Source: Zobellia barbeyronii (GTDB lineage: Bacteria > Bacteroidota > Bacteroidia > Flavobacteriales > Flavobacteriaceae). Taken from it: a stretch of DNA of 64,000 bases. Below are positions 26,548 to 35,898 of this stretch, piece after piece (positions within the stretch are counted from its first letter, which is position 1; the number at the start of each line of letters is the position of its first letter). Both the position numbers and the translations under genes were made by a program. Location of the stretch: the NCBI RefSeq assembly GCF_018603515.1, contig NZ_JACATN010000006.1, forward strand, positions 267,933 to 331,932, read 5' to 3'. Below the pieces are notes generated by a model, which worked only from the letters and a program-made list of their open reading frames with translations, searched no databases and was not told the origin of the DNA.

Positions 26548-27003
26548 ATGGCAGCCAACAAAAATCAGGAAATCGTAAAAAATGTTTTTACCACTTTTTT
26601 AGGAGAGAACGGGCATAGAAAAACACCCGAACGCTATGCTATACTTCAAGAAATTTATGACAGCGAAGAGCACTTCGATATCGAATCGCTGTACATAAAC
26701 ATGAAGAACAAAAACTACAGGGTAAGTCGTGCTACACTCTATAATACTATTGAACTTTTATTAGAGTGTAAACTGGTTAGAAAGCATCAATTTGGTAAAA
26801 ACCAGGCACAATACGAGAAATCATATTTTGATCGCCAACATGATCATGTTATCTTGACCGATACCGGTGAAGTTATGGAGTTTTGCGACCCTCGTATTCA
26901 ATCTATAAAGAAAACCATTGAGGAAGTTTTTGATATTACAATCAATACACACTCCCTCTATTTTTATGGTACTCGAAATAAAAAAGAAAACACGAACAGC
27001 TAA
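26548..27003 (+). CDS. Fur family transcriptional regulator lacking the CxxC zinc motif
   Basis: This 151-residue metal- or peroxide-sensing repressor has an N-terminal winged helix ([15 protein letters not shown]; recognition helix [13 protein letters not shown]). The C-terminal dimerisation domain keeps the regulatory metal ligands HDH, EF and HSLYFYG. The first structural CxxC of classic Fur (ICLDCG) is replaced by ILTDTG, and there is no second pair, so it lacks the structural zinc site. It precedes purA by 12 bases and may be co-transcribed. Its target metal is unknown. Confidence 0.88.
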   Translation: MAANKNQEIVKNVFTTFLGENGHRKTPERYAILQEIYDSEEHFDIESLYINMKNKNYRVSRATLYNTIELLLECKLVRKHQFGKNQAQYEKSYFDRQHDHVILTDTGEVMEFCDPRIQSIKKTIEEVFDITINTHSLYFYGTRNKKENTNS

Positions 27004-27015
27004 CCAAAATTTTAA

Positions 27016-28287
27016 ATGGCAGTAGATTTATTGTTAGGATTACAGTGGGGAGACGAAGGAAAAGGTAAAATTGTTGATGTACTTACAACAGATTACGACA
27101 TTATCGCAAGATTTCAAGGAGGTCCCAATGCAGGACACACTTTGGAGTTTGATGGTATTAAACACGTTTTACACACCATACCTTCAGGAATTTTTCACAA
27201 AAGCGCTTTAAACATTGTTGGTAACGGAGTAGTAATTGACCCAGTAATCTTCAAAAAAGAATTAGACGCTTTAAAAAAGTTCAATTTAGATATTAAAGCT
27301 AAATTGTTCATTTCAAGAAAAGCACATCTTATATTGCCTACCCACCGTTTATTAGACGCGGCTTCAGAAGCATCTAAAGGGAAAGCTAAAATTGGTTCTA
27401 CCCTTAAGGGAATAGGCCCAACTTATATGGACAAAACAGGTCGTAACGGTATGCGTATCGGTGATCTTGAAATGTCTGATTGGAAAGAAAAATATCGTAG
27501 CCTAGCTAACAAGCATGAAGCTATGATTTCTTTTTACGATGTAGATATCCAGTATGATTTGGCAGAATTGGAGAAAGACTTCTTTGACTCTATTACCGAA
27601 TTAAAAGAACTTACTTTTATTGACAGTGAAGAATATCTTTACCAAGCTCAAAAAAGTGGAAAGAAAATATTGGCTGAAGGCGCACAAGGTTCCTTACTAG
27701 ATATTGATTTTGGAACATATCCTTTTGTAACATCTAGTAACACTACTGCTGCAGGTGCCTGTACAGGTCTTGGCGTTGCCCCAAACCAAATAGGTGAGGT
27801 AAAAGGTATTTTTAAAGCATATACTACAAGAGTAGGTAGTGGCCCTTTTCCAACAGAACTTTTTGATGAAGATGGTGAGACTATGGCTCGTGTAGGTAAC
27901 GAGTTTGGAGCTACTACTGGCCGTCCTAGAAGATGTGGTTGGTTAGACCTTGTTGCTTTAAAATATGCTGTAATCATTAACGGTGTTACCGAATTAATGA
28001 TGATGAAGGCTGATGTTTTAAGCGGATTTGATACTTTAAAAATCTGTACTGCTTACAACTATAAAGGCGAAAAAATAGAGCACCTTCCGTTTAATATTGA
28101 AGCAGAAAACGTAACGCCTATTTATTCAGAAATGAAAGGTTGGAAAGAAGACCTTACTAAAATGAGTAGCGCTGATCAATTACCAGCAACCTTAATGGCT
28201 TACATAGAGTTCTTAGAAAAAGAGCTGGAAGTGCCTATTAAAATAGTTTCCGTAGGGCCTGACCGTACGCAGACTATACACAGATAA
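27016..28287 (+). CDS. purA: Adenylosuccinate synthetase
   Basis: This 423-residue enzyme makes adenylosuccinate from IMP, GTP and aspartate, the first committed step to AMP. The signature QWGDEGKGK is at about 10-18. The GPNAGHT, GIGPTYMDK and TTGRPRRCGWLD motifs are intact. The length is typical. It sits 12 bases after the Fur-like gene. A long inverted repeat lies 42 bases after its stop. Confidence 0.97.
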   Translation: MAVDLLLGLQWGDEGKGKIVDVLTTDYDIIARFQGGPNAGHTLEFDGIKHVLHTIPSGIFHKSALNIVGNGVVIDPVIFKKELDALKKFNLDIKAKLFISRKAHLILPTHRLLDAASEASKGKAKIGSTLKGIGPTYMDKTGRNGMRIGDLEMSDWKEKYRSLANKHEAMISFYDVDIQYDLAELEKDFFDSITELKELTFIDSEEYLYQAQKSGKKILAEGAQGSLLDIDFGTYPFVTSSNTTAAGACTGLGVAPNQIGEVKGIFKAYTTRVGSGPFPTELFDEDGETMARVGNEFGATTGRPRRCGWLDLVALKYAVIINGVTELMMMKADVLSGFDTLKICTAYNYKGEKIEHLPFNIEAENVTPIYSEMKGWKEDLTKMSSADQLPATLMAYIEFLEKELEVPIKIVSVGPDRTQTIHR

Positions 28288-28329
28288 CCAAAGGTTATAA
28301 AAGAACTTCGAAATACACATTTCGATATG

Positions 28330-28400
28330 TAGTTTAGGATAGTGTGGACACCTATAGATTTCATTGCAATCTGTAATCCTCCTAAATCTATCCTAAACTA
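28330..28400. repeat. Intergenic 13-bp perfect inverted repeat downstream of purA
   Basis: TAGTTTAGGATAG at 28330-28342 and its exact complement at 28388-28400 enclose 45 bases. The enclosed stretch contains a smaller stem, AGATT/AATCT. There is no T run after it, so it is not an ordinary terminator. It may be a folded RNA element, a small mobile repeat or a protein-binding site. Confidence 0.55.
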
Positions 28401-28449
28401 TATTGCTTCCTTTAAAAAAAACCTACTTTTAGGCAAAATTTAGATAGCA

Positions 28450-30192
28450 TTGAATCTACTCCGTATTTTATTGTTTTTCCTTGCCACGTCGCTAATTGGC
28501 TACGCACAAGAAGAAAAGACTTCCTCTCAAGACACCACACAAAGCAAGCAGATTAATATTGTTTACGGTGCTAACTTCACCAAAAACGAATCTCAATTTC
28601 CTGGAGCATCAATTTTCAGTAAAGATGATAAGCAGGTGCAGTTTGAACACCAAGGCGCAGACCTTTGGTGCGATATTGCTATATTTTACCAAAAGGAAAA
28701 CCGCTTACGCGCAGTTGGCAATGTACGCCTGAAGCAGGGTGATTCCATTGAAATGACCAGTGGAAAAATCAATTACGATGGTGAAACAAAACTAGCCAAG
28801 GCTTTTGAGAGTGTTCTCTTGGAAACTGATCAACAGAGTGGAAAGATGACTCTTCAAACAGATACACTGTATTTTGATCGTGAAAATCAAGAGTCGTATT
28901 ATAATAGTTCGGGTACTATAATAGATTCTACAAATACTTTGACAAGTGAAATAGGTCGCTATTTTATGGAGTTAGATAAATATCAGTTTCTAGATAGCGT
29001 TCATATAGACAACCCACAGTACATTCTAGATTCCGAACAGCTTGATTACTACACCACCTCTAAAAATGCATATATGTATGGCCCTTCTACCATTACTGGT
29101 GAAGCCTATAAAATATATTGCGAACGTGGTTTTTATGATACAAAAATAGAAAGCGGCTACGGGATTAAAAATACTCGTATTGATTATAACAACCGTATTA
29201 TTGAAGGCGATAGTGTCTATTTTGATAAAGCTTCTGAGTTTGCATCGGCTACCAATAATATTACAGTAACGGATACGGTAAACAACGGTATTATTCGCGC
29301 TCATTATGCAGAAGTATTTAAAGCAAAAGATTCTGTATTTGCCACTAAACGAGCTGTTTCTATAAGTCTAGTAGAACAAGATTCGCTTTATATGCACGGC
29401 GATACATTGATGATTACAGGAAAGCCCGATAATAGGGTGCTTCGCGCTTTTAGAAATGCTAAATTTTTCAAGACAGATTTAAGCGGAAAGTGTGATTCTA
29501 TACATTCCTCCGAAAAATCAGGAATTACTCAATTGATTCGTAATCCCGTGATATGGAACGGTGATAATCAAATGACCGGTGACAGCATACACCTTATATC
29601 CAACCTTGAAACAGAGAAACTAGATTCGCTCAAAGTACTGGAAAATGCTTTTATTATCTCATTGGACAGTATTAGTATGAACGGTTACAACCAAGCTAAA
29701 GGTAAAGACCTCTTCGGAAAATTTGTAGAAAACGAACTGAAACATATAGATTTAGTAAAGAATACCGAGGTTATTTATTACATGTATAATGATGATGAAG
29801 AGCTTATAGGTATAAACAAAACCATTTGCAGTAAAATAAATATTGTAATGGCCAACAACGATGTAGAAGACCTTTCCTTTTTTATTGATCCGGATGGTGA
29901 TATTTTTCCTGAAACGGAACTTCCCGTTGAAAGTAGGAAGCTAAAAGGTTTTATCTGGCGTGGCGATGAGCGTATAGTAACCAAGGATGATATTTTTGAC
30001 GAAGACGACAATAATATGGAACTCACTATTATAAGAGGTATAGAAAACCCTATTGATATTGATGCTGAAGAAGCAGAACGTTCCCGAAACTCTGGCGACC
30101 CTATAAACAAGATACCTCCAGCCAATGATAAGGCCTCTGCACCTATCCTTAGACCAAAGGTCAAAAAAGTTACTTCCAGTCCTGTACAATGA
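28450..30192 (+). CDS. OstA-like exported protein (LptA/LptD N-domain related)
   Basis: This 580-residue secreted or periplasmic protein has a signal peptide ending near residue 20 (LIGYAQ). The body consists of short repeated beta-strand units with DSxYM, GDTL, YDGE and NG-type turns typical of the OstA/LptA jelly-roll that carries lipopolysaccharide. It probably takes part in outer-membrane LPS transport. The start must be the TTG at 28450: an in-frame stop lies three codons upstream and no ATG gives a signal peptide. It overlaps the next gene by 4 bases (ATGA). Confidence 0.82.
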   Translation: MNLLRILLFFLATSLIGYAQEEKTSSQDTTQSKQINIVYGANFTKNESQFPGASIFSKDDKQVQFEHQGADLWCDIAIFYQKENRLRAVGNVRLKQGDSIEMTSGKINYDGETKLAKAFESVLLETDQQSGKMTLQTDTLYFDRENQESYYNSSGTIIDSTNTLTSEIGRYFMELDKYQFLDSVHIDNPQYILDSEQLDYYTTSKNAYMYGPSTITGEAYKIYCERGFYDTKIESGYGIKNTRIDYNNRIIEGDSVYFDKASEFASATNNITVTDTVNNGIIRAHYAEVFKAKDSVFATKRAVSISLVEQDSLYMHGDTLMITGKPDNRVLRAFRNAKFFKTDLSGKCDSIHSSEKSGITQLIRNPVIWNGDNQMTGDSIHLISNLETEKLDSLKVLENAFIISLDSISMNGYNQAKGKDLFGKFVENELKHIDLVKNTEVIYYMYNDDEELIGINKTICSKINIVMANNDVEDLSFFIDPDGDIFPETELPVESRKLKGFIWRGDERIVTKDDIFDEDDNNMELTIIRGIENPIDIDAEEAERSRNSGDPINKIPPANDKASAPILRPKVKKVTSSPVQ

Positions 30193-31370
30193 AACAAGAT
30201 TTTCTAAAATACCAAGCGCAAACTTCGCCACATCCGTTGGCCTTAGAAGTTTCGCATGCCAAAGGCAGTTATATCTATGACACCAATGGTAACGCACATT
30301 TAGATTTTGTTGCAGGTGTTTCGGCCTGTAGCTTAGGGCATTGTCATCCCAAAGTTGTAGCTGCCGTTCAAAAACAGACAGAAACCTATATGCATGTAAT
30401 GGTGTATGGAGAATATGTTCAAGAACCGGCCGTAGCGTACACCAAATTACTTGCTTCGCTCCTACCAGCTTCTTTAGAAACCACTTATATGGTCAATAGC
30501 GGAACTGAAGCTGTTGAAGGTGCACTGAAATTATCACGAAGAGCTACTGGCAGAAGTCAATTAATAGCAGCCCGCCATGCCTACCACGGTAATACCATGG
30601 GCAGTTTAAGCGTAATGGGGTATGAAGAACGAAAAAGTGCCTTTAGACCACTATTACCAGATGTAAGTTTTATTGAGTTTAACAACGATGAAGATTTAAA
30701 ACAGATAACAGAGAAGACTGCGGGTGTCATTTTAGAGACCATACAAGGTGGTGCAGGTTTTATAGAGCCAAAAAATGGATATCTAAAAAAAGTACGACAG
30801 CGTTGTAACGAAACGGGCACTTTATTGATTCTTGATGAAATTCAACCTGGTTTTGGTCGTACAGGCAAACTATTCGCTTTTGAGCATTATGACTGTGTGC
30901 CAGACATTTTAGTGACCGGAAAAGGAATGGCTTCAGGACTACCTGTTGGGGCATTCACAGCTTCTAATGCGCTTATGGCTACATTACAGGAAAGTCCAAA
31001 ATTAGGTCATATCACTACTTTTGGTGGTAATCCTGTTATTGCAGCTGCCTGTTTGGCCACATTAAAAGAAATTACCGAAACTCAACTTATCTCTGACACC
31101 CTTATAAAAGAAGCTCTTGTTAGAAAACTACTCAAACACCGACTAATTAAAGAAATTAGAGGAAAAGGTCTCATGTTGGCCTTAATTCTAGAAAATGCCG
31201 AAATAGCCAATTACTTAGTGCTAACCTGTGCCAAGAAAGGTTTGATCTTATTTTGGTTACTTTTTGAACCCACTGCGGTACGAATTTCACCACCACTAAC
31301 CATTTCCAAAGATGAGATTGAAACCGGGTGTGGCATAATCATTGAAGTTTTAGAAGGTTACAAGCAATAA
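30189..31370 (+). CDS. Class III aminotransferase
   Basis: A 393-residue PLP enzyme of the acetylornithine/4-aminobutyrate type. The N-terminal DTNGNAHLDFVAGVSACSLGH region, the MVNSGTEAVEGALKL cofactor site, LDEIQPGFGRTG and the PLP lysine in VTGKGMASGLPVG (about residue 245) are all present. The amino donor is not evident. It is coupled to the OstA-like gene by a 4-base overlap, an unrelated partner in function. It is probably a general transaminase. Confidence 0.88.
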   Translation: MKQDFLKYQAQTSPHPLALEVSHAKGSYIYDTNGNAHLDFVAGVSACSLGHCHPKVVAAVQKQTETYMHVMVYGEYVQEPAVAYTKLLASLLPASLETTYMVNSGTEAVEGALKLSRRATGRSQLIAARHAYHGNTMGSLSVMGYEERKSAFRPLLPDVSFIEFNNDEDLKQITEKTAGVILETIQGGAGFIEPKNGYLKKVRQRCNETGTLLILDEIQPGFGRTGKLFAFEHYDCVPDILVTGKGMASGLPVGAFTASNALMATLQESPKLGHITTFGGNPVIAAACLATLKEITETQLISDTLIKEALVRKLLKHRLIKEIRGKGLMLALILENAEIANYLVLTCAKKGLILFWLLFEPTAVRISPPLTISKDEIETGCGIIIEVLEGYKQ

Positions 31371-31466
31371 CTTGTTAACTAATTTGTTAATAATATAGGT
31401 GAATCAGGTTCGGAAGAGCACTTCAAAAGGCTACTTTTAATAACAGAGTTTAACCAAAACGTTCCT

Positions 31467-32867
31467 ATGGCGTTAGAATCCAACGAAAGGCCGAACAGGC
31501 CAATTGCCAAGTTTGAATCGATGCTTAAAACCGACGACGTCTATTTCTTTGACTCGGAGGATTTTGAGGACATCATACATCATTATTTAAACAATGGCAA
31601 AATAGCGCTAGCGAAGAAAGCAATTAAAATTGGTCTTCAACAACATCCAGATGCTATTGAGCTGAAATTGTTGAATATTGAGGTGTTAGTTTTTGAAAAC
31701 CAACTAGATATTGCTGAGCAGTATCTGGACGAACTTCAAATACTAGACCCTACCAATGAAGAAATCTTTATACAGCGGGCAAACATATATTCAAAAAAAG
31801 ACAACCACGAAGCAGCCGTAGCCTTATTGAACAAGGCACTTAATTTAGCGGAAAACAGCTTTGATATTCATTCTTTATTAGGAATGGAGTATCTCTTTAT
31901 GGACGATTTTAAATCGGCTAAAGAGAGTTTTATGCGCTGTGTTTCCTTTGATGAGCAAGACTATTCATCACTATACAATGTCATTTATTGTTTTGAGTTC
32001 TTAGAAGATCACGATGGTGCTATTGTGTACTTGAACGATTACCTGGAGCGAAACCCATACTGTGAAGTAGCATGGCATCAGCTCGGTAAACAGTATACGT
32101 ATAAGAAAATGCATACTGAAGCCCTAGCTGCATTCGATTTTGCCATTATATCTGATGATACTTTTATTGGAGCTTACTTCGAGAAAGGTAAAGTGTTGGA
32201 GAAATTGGGAAAATACAATGAAGCGATAGAAAATTATGAGACTACCATTAAAATGGAAGATCCAACTTCTCACGCTTATTTGAGAATAGGAAAGTGTCAT
32301 GAGCAATTGCAGAATGATGATATGGCCAAGTATTATTACTACCATACCGTTCATGAAGACCCTTTATTAGACAAGGGATGGTTAGCCATTACCGATTTCT
32401 ATTTCCGAAGAAAAAACTATGACAAAGCCCTTCACTACGTGAACAAAGCTTTAAACATAGATGGAGAAAACCCATCGTATTGGAAAAAATGTGCCTATAT
32501 CAATGCAGCCCTTAAGAAGTACGATCAAGCAGATTTTGCTTTTAAACAGGCTGTAGATCTTGGTAACTATGAATTAAAGACTTGGCTAAATTGGGCAGAT
32601 GTTGTGTTGAATAATGAAGATACGGCAAGTGCTTTACAGATTTTGGCACAAGGCCAACAATTTTATCCTGAGAGTGCAGAACTTAAATATAAGACTGCAG
32701 GGTTTCATTTAGCCAACAGGGATATGATAAACGGTCGTATCAGTTTTATGGATGCATTAAAGCTAGATCTTCAAAAACTTTCACTTTTCTTTGAAGAATT
32801 TCCTCAATACACCAAATCTGACTGGGTATTGGAAGCTGTAGAAAAGGCTGAAAAAGCTTCAAAATAA
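31467..32867 (+). CDS. Tetratricopeptide repeat protein
   Basis: A 466-residue cytoplasmic protein made almost entirely of TPR helix pairs. Repeat cores such as FIQRANIYSKKDNHEAAVALLNKAL-type units recur about every 34 residues from residue 50 on. No signal peptide or membrane helix is seen. Such proteins act as scaffolds, and no partner is suggested by the neighbours. A strong hairpin follows the stop codon. Confidence 0.88.
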   Translation: MALESNERPNRPIAKFESMLKTDDVYFFDSEDFEDIIHHYLNNGKIALAKKAIKIGLQQHPDAIELKLLNIEVLVFENQLDIAEQYLDELQILDPTNEEIFIQRANIYSKKDNHEAAVALLNKALNLAENSFDIHSLLGMEYLFMDDFKSAKESFMRCVSFDEQDYSSLYNVIYCFEFLEDHDGAIVYLNDYLERNPYCEVAWHQLGKQYTYKKMHTEALAAFDFAIISDDTFIGAYFEKGKVLEKLGKYNEAIENYETTIKMEDPTSHAYLRIGKCHEQLQNDDMAKYYYYHTVHEDPLLDKGWLAITDFYFRRKNYDKALHYVNKALNIDGENPSYWKKCAYINAALKKYDQADFAFKQAVDLGNYELKTWLNWADVVLNNEDTASALQILAQGQQFYPESAELKYKTAGFHLANRDMINGRISFMDALKLDLQKLSLFFEEFPQYTKSDWVLEAVEKAEKASK

Positions 32868-32877
32868 AGAACTAATT

Positions 32878-32923
32878 AACAAGCCCTTATATTTTTAATC
32901 CATAAAAATTATAAGGGCTTGTT
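32878..32923 (+). terminator. Terminator hairpin after the TPR gene
   Basis: A 13-bp perfect stem AACAAGCCCTTAT/ATAAGGGCTTGTT, extended by further A:T pairs towards the loop, is followed by CCATTTTTT. Confidence 0.7.
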
Positions 32924-32954
32924 CCATTTTTTCCTACGTTCAAATTTTAAAAGC

Positions 32955-32962
32955 TATTTTTG
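32955..32962 (+). promoter_or_regulatory. Promoter -7 box (TATTTTTG) for the DUF368 pair
   Basis: An exact TAnnTTTG 20 bases before the ATG at 32983. No TTG lies at the expected distance. Confidence 0.45.
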
Positions 32963-32982
32963 CTTTTCAACGAACAAACCAC

Positions 32983-33897
32983 ATGGAAAACAGAAATTTT
33001 TTAGACTATACTTTCATCACTTTAAAAGGTATGGCCATGGGCGCTGCCGATGTTGTTCCAGGAGTATCTGGCGGTACAATCGCTTTTATTTCAGGAATTT
33101 ATGAAGAACTTATTTCTTCTATCAACAACGTAGATATTTCTCTTTTTAAAGAACTCAAAGAAAACGGACTAAAAGCCGCTTGGAGCAAACTAAACGGTAA
33201 CTTTCTTTTAGCTCTTTTTGTAGGTATTGGAATTAGTGTTCTTTCTTTGGCCAAACTAGTAAGCTGGTTGTTAGAAAACAAGCCTATTCTTATATGGTCT
33301 TTCTTTTTTGGTCTAGTTATAGCAAGTATTCTGCTAGTAGGTAAAGAGGTGCAGAAATGGGATGCTAAAACCTTAATAGCACTAGTTCTAGGAGCTGCCA
33401 TTGCATACTTTATTACAACTTTACCACCTTCGGAAAGTGCAGATAGCCTACCCTATTTATTCTTATCTGGTGCACTTGCTATTTGTGCTATGATTCTACC
33501 GGGCATTTCTGGTGCCTTTATCCTAGTTCTACTAGGTTCTTATAAAACCATAATTGATGCGGTGCACAATCTTGACTTTAAAATTATAGGAGTTGTAGGT
33601 GTTGGTGCTATTTTTGGATTATTGAGTTTCGCTAAATTATTGAAGTGGATGTTCAACCACCAAAAGAACCTTACCCTTGCGCTATTGACCGGTTTCATTG
33701 TTGGTTCTTTGAATAAAATATGGCCATGGAAAAGAATTCTGGATACTAAAACGATAGGCAAAAAAATCATTACGATAGATGAAAACGTGAGTCCGTTTAA
33801 TTTTGATGGAGATAATAAAATTATGATAGCCATTATTGCTGCATTGGTCGGTTTCTTGGTTATTTTCGTTCTTGAAAGAACAGCTTCAAAAAAATAA
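32983..33897 (+). CDS. DUF368 (PopT-like) membrane transporter, copy 1
   Basis: This 304-residue membrane protein has about eight helices. It has the two DUF368 signature repeats: AMGAADVVPGVSGGTIAFISG near the N-terminus and ILPGISGAFILVLLGSY in the middle. DUF368 proteins have been linked to recycling undecaprenyl phosphate, the lipid carrier for cell-envelope polymers. It is followed 10 bases later by a paralogue, so a functional pair or heterodimer is possible. Confidence 0.88.
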   Translation: MENRNFLDYTFITLKGMAMGAADVVPGVSGGTIAFISGIYEELISSINNVDISLFKELKENGLKAAWSKLNGNFLLALFVGIGISVLSLAKLVSWLLENKPILIWSFFFGLVIASILLVGKEVQKWDAKTLIALVLGAAIAYFITTLPPSESADSLPYLFLSGALAICAMILPGISGAFILVLLGSYKTIIDAVHNLDFKIIGVVGVGAIFGLLSFAKLLKWMFNHQKNLTLALLTGFIVGSLNKIWPWKRILDTKTIGKKIITIDENVSPFNFDGDNKIMIAIIAALVGFLVIFVLERTASKK

Positions 33898-33907
33898 GTC
33901 CCCATTC

Positions 33908-34936
33908 ATGTACAACACCAGAACATTTCTTGACAAATTCTTTTTAGTCATAAAGGGTCTGTGCATGGGTGCCGCTAACAAAGTACCTGGTGTATCAGGT
34001 GGCATAGTTGCGTTTGTTGCTGGGTTTTACGAAGAGTTCATTTATTCACTTCAAAAAGTAAATGGCAAAGCTTTCAAACTCCTTGTAAGCGGCAGGTTCA
34101 AAAGTTTCTATCGGTATATTAACGGTACATTTCTTTCATTACTTATTTTTGGTATGTTGATTAGTTATTTCAGCATTTCTAGATTGTTGGATTATTTCTT
34201 AGCACAGAAAGAACTTTTTGTCTGGGCCGCCTTTTTTGGTATGATTTTAGGCTCTATTTACTACATCTCAAAAGACTTTGAACATTGGAGCAAAAGAACC
34301 ATAACAGCTGGTTTAATTGGGCTTATTGTAGGTATATCCATAAGTTTTCTTAGTCCAGCAAAAGAGAATGACAATCTTTTTTTCATTTTTGTCTGTGGTA
34401 TTATTAGTGTTTCCGGTATGACATTACCAGGGCTTTCTGGGTCTTTCATTCTTATACTTTTAGGCAATTATGTATTGTTATTAGTAGATTCCGTAAATGC
34501 GCTCTATGACACTTTTGCAGAGATATTAATTGGCGATTATAGCTTTACAAATAACCCTGAGCGCTTAAGAACTTTGACCATTTTAGCTGTATTTACGGCA
34601 GGTTCAGCCACTGGACTGGTTAGCCTTTCGCATCTTTTGACCTATGTTCTAAAACATTTTAAAAATATTACCACAGCGGTTATCATTGGTTTTATAACAG
34701 GTTCCCTAGGTGTGGTTTGGCCGTGGAAACGTACTATTTTTAAAACAGATGCTTTGGGAGAGTTAGTTCTGGATAGCAACGGAAAAGAAATTATCCTTAA
34801 TTATGAGCGGTTCTTTCCAGATTTGGGAAGTTCCGAAACTTGGTGGGCCGTATTTTTTGTGGTCATTGGTATTGCAATTCTACTATTGTTAGATTGGTAC
34901 GGAAAGGTTCGAAAAGAGAATGAGTTATCAATGTAA
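33908..34936 (+). CDS. DUF368 (PopT-like) membrane transporter, copy 2
   Basis: This 342-residue paralogue of the preceding gene keeps the signatures CMGAANKVPGVSGGIVAF and TLPGLSGSFILILLGNY. It has an extra loop of about 30 residues after the second signature (LYDTFAEILIGDYSF region) and ends in a longer tail. Asp in the first copy's AADVVPG is Asn here (AANKVPG), a difference in the conserved loop. I chose ATG 33908 because an upstream extension would overlap copy 1 and lacks family residues. Confidence 0.87.
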   Translation: MYNTRTFLDKFFLVIKGLCMGAANKVPGVSGGIVAFVAGFYEEFIYSLQKVNGKAFKLLVSGRFKSFYRYINGTFLSLLIFGMLISYFSISRLLDYFLAQKELFVWAAFFGMILGSIYYISKDFEHWSKRTITAGLIGLIVGISISFLSPAKENDNLFFIFVCGIISVSGMTLPGLSGSFILILLGNYVLLLVDSVNALYDTFAEILIGDYSFTNNPERLRTLTILAVFTAGSATGLVSLSHLLTYVLKHFKNITTAVIIGFITGSLGVVWPWKRTIFKTDALGELVLDSNGKEIILNYERFFPDLGSSETWWAVFFVVIGIAILLLLDWYGKVRKENELSM

Positions 34937-34967
34937 CAGGTTTCAGCTTTATCAAAAAAAATAAAAC

Positions 34968-35708
34968 ATGAAAAGAACAAGGTTTGGATTAGTAGGAAAA
35001 GATATCTCGTACTCCTTTTCACGAGGGTATTTCACCAAAAAATTCTCTGATTTAGGTCTAGACAACTATTCGTACGAGAATTTTGATTTTCAAGCTATTG
35101 ATGAAATTACCGATGTTCTTAAAAACAATACAGATATTAAAGGTATGAATGTTACCATACCCTATAAACAAGAAGTGATGCCTTTTTTATCGGAATTAGA
35201 CCCGGAGGCTAAAAAGATTGGTGCTGTCAATACTATTCAATTCACTAAAAACGGACTGAAGGGTTTCAATACAGATGCTTATGGCTTTAAGAATGCCATG
35301 GCACCTTTTTTAAAACCTCACCATAAAAAAGCGTTGATTCTAGGAACTGGCGGCGCTTCAAAAGCCGTGGCTTATGTGTTGGGCGAACTAGATATTTCAT
35401 ATATTTTTGTTTCAAGAAGCGCCGGAGATAACAAAATAAGTTATGATCAGGTTACTGAAGACATTCTAAAAGAACATACCATATTGGTAAATTGTACGCC
35501 TTTGGGTACACATCCCAATATTGAGGAACGTCCTGCCCTACCCTATGAATTTCTTAGTGACCAACATTTCCTTTTCGACCTTATTTACAATCCTGAAAAA
35601 TCAGCTTTTTTGACTGCCGGTGAGGCTAAAGGTGCCCAAATTTCTAATGGTCTACGCATGTTAGAACTTCAGGCAGACCGTTCATGGCAAATTTGGCAAG
35701 AAAGTTAA
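34968..35708 (+). CDS. aroE: Shikimate dehydrogenase
   Basis: This 246-residue enzyme reduces 3-dehydroshikimate with NADPH in aromatic amino-acid synthesis. The substrate loop is GLVGKDISYSFS near the start. The catalytic Lys is in VTIPYKQ, the catalytic Asp in FNTDAYGF, and the NADP site is LGTGGASKAV. It is somewhat shorter than the E. coli enzyme, as usual in Bacteroidota. It follows the DUF368 pair by 31 bases. Confidence 0.94.
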   Translation: MKRTRFGLVGKDISYSFSRGYFTKKFSDLGLDNYSYENFDFQAIDEITDVLKNNTDIKGMNVTIPYKQEVMPFLSELDPEAKKIGAVNTIQFTKNGLKGFNTDAYGFKNAMAPFLKPHHKKALILGTGGASKAVAYVLGELDISYIFVSRSAGDNKISYDQVTEDILKEHTILVNCTPLGTHPNIEERPALPYEFLSDQHFLFDLIYNPEKSAFLTAGEAKGAQISNGLRMLELQADRSWQIWQES

Positions 35709-35898
35709 TTCACATTAAGCTTCATTTTAAAACACTAACTCCCTAAGCCAAAGCGGGTTTAGCCTCGTCTGCCATTTACAGGGGCTTCAGTAATACTTCG
35801 GTTTTAATCAAAAGCTAAAATACCCCTATACCCTTTGTCATTAGAGCGGTTGTTAGTATCTTACCCTAGCAATTTGCAAAATCAATATCTTATATACG

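Noticed and set aside
28330..28400. Insertion sequence remnant
   Set aside because: No transposase frame or target duplication is seen; only an inverted repeat is supported.
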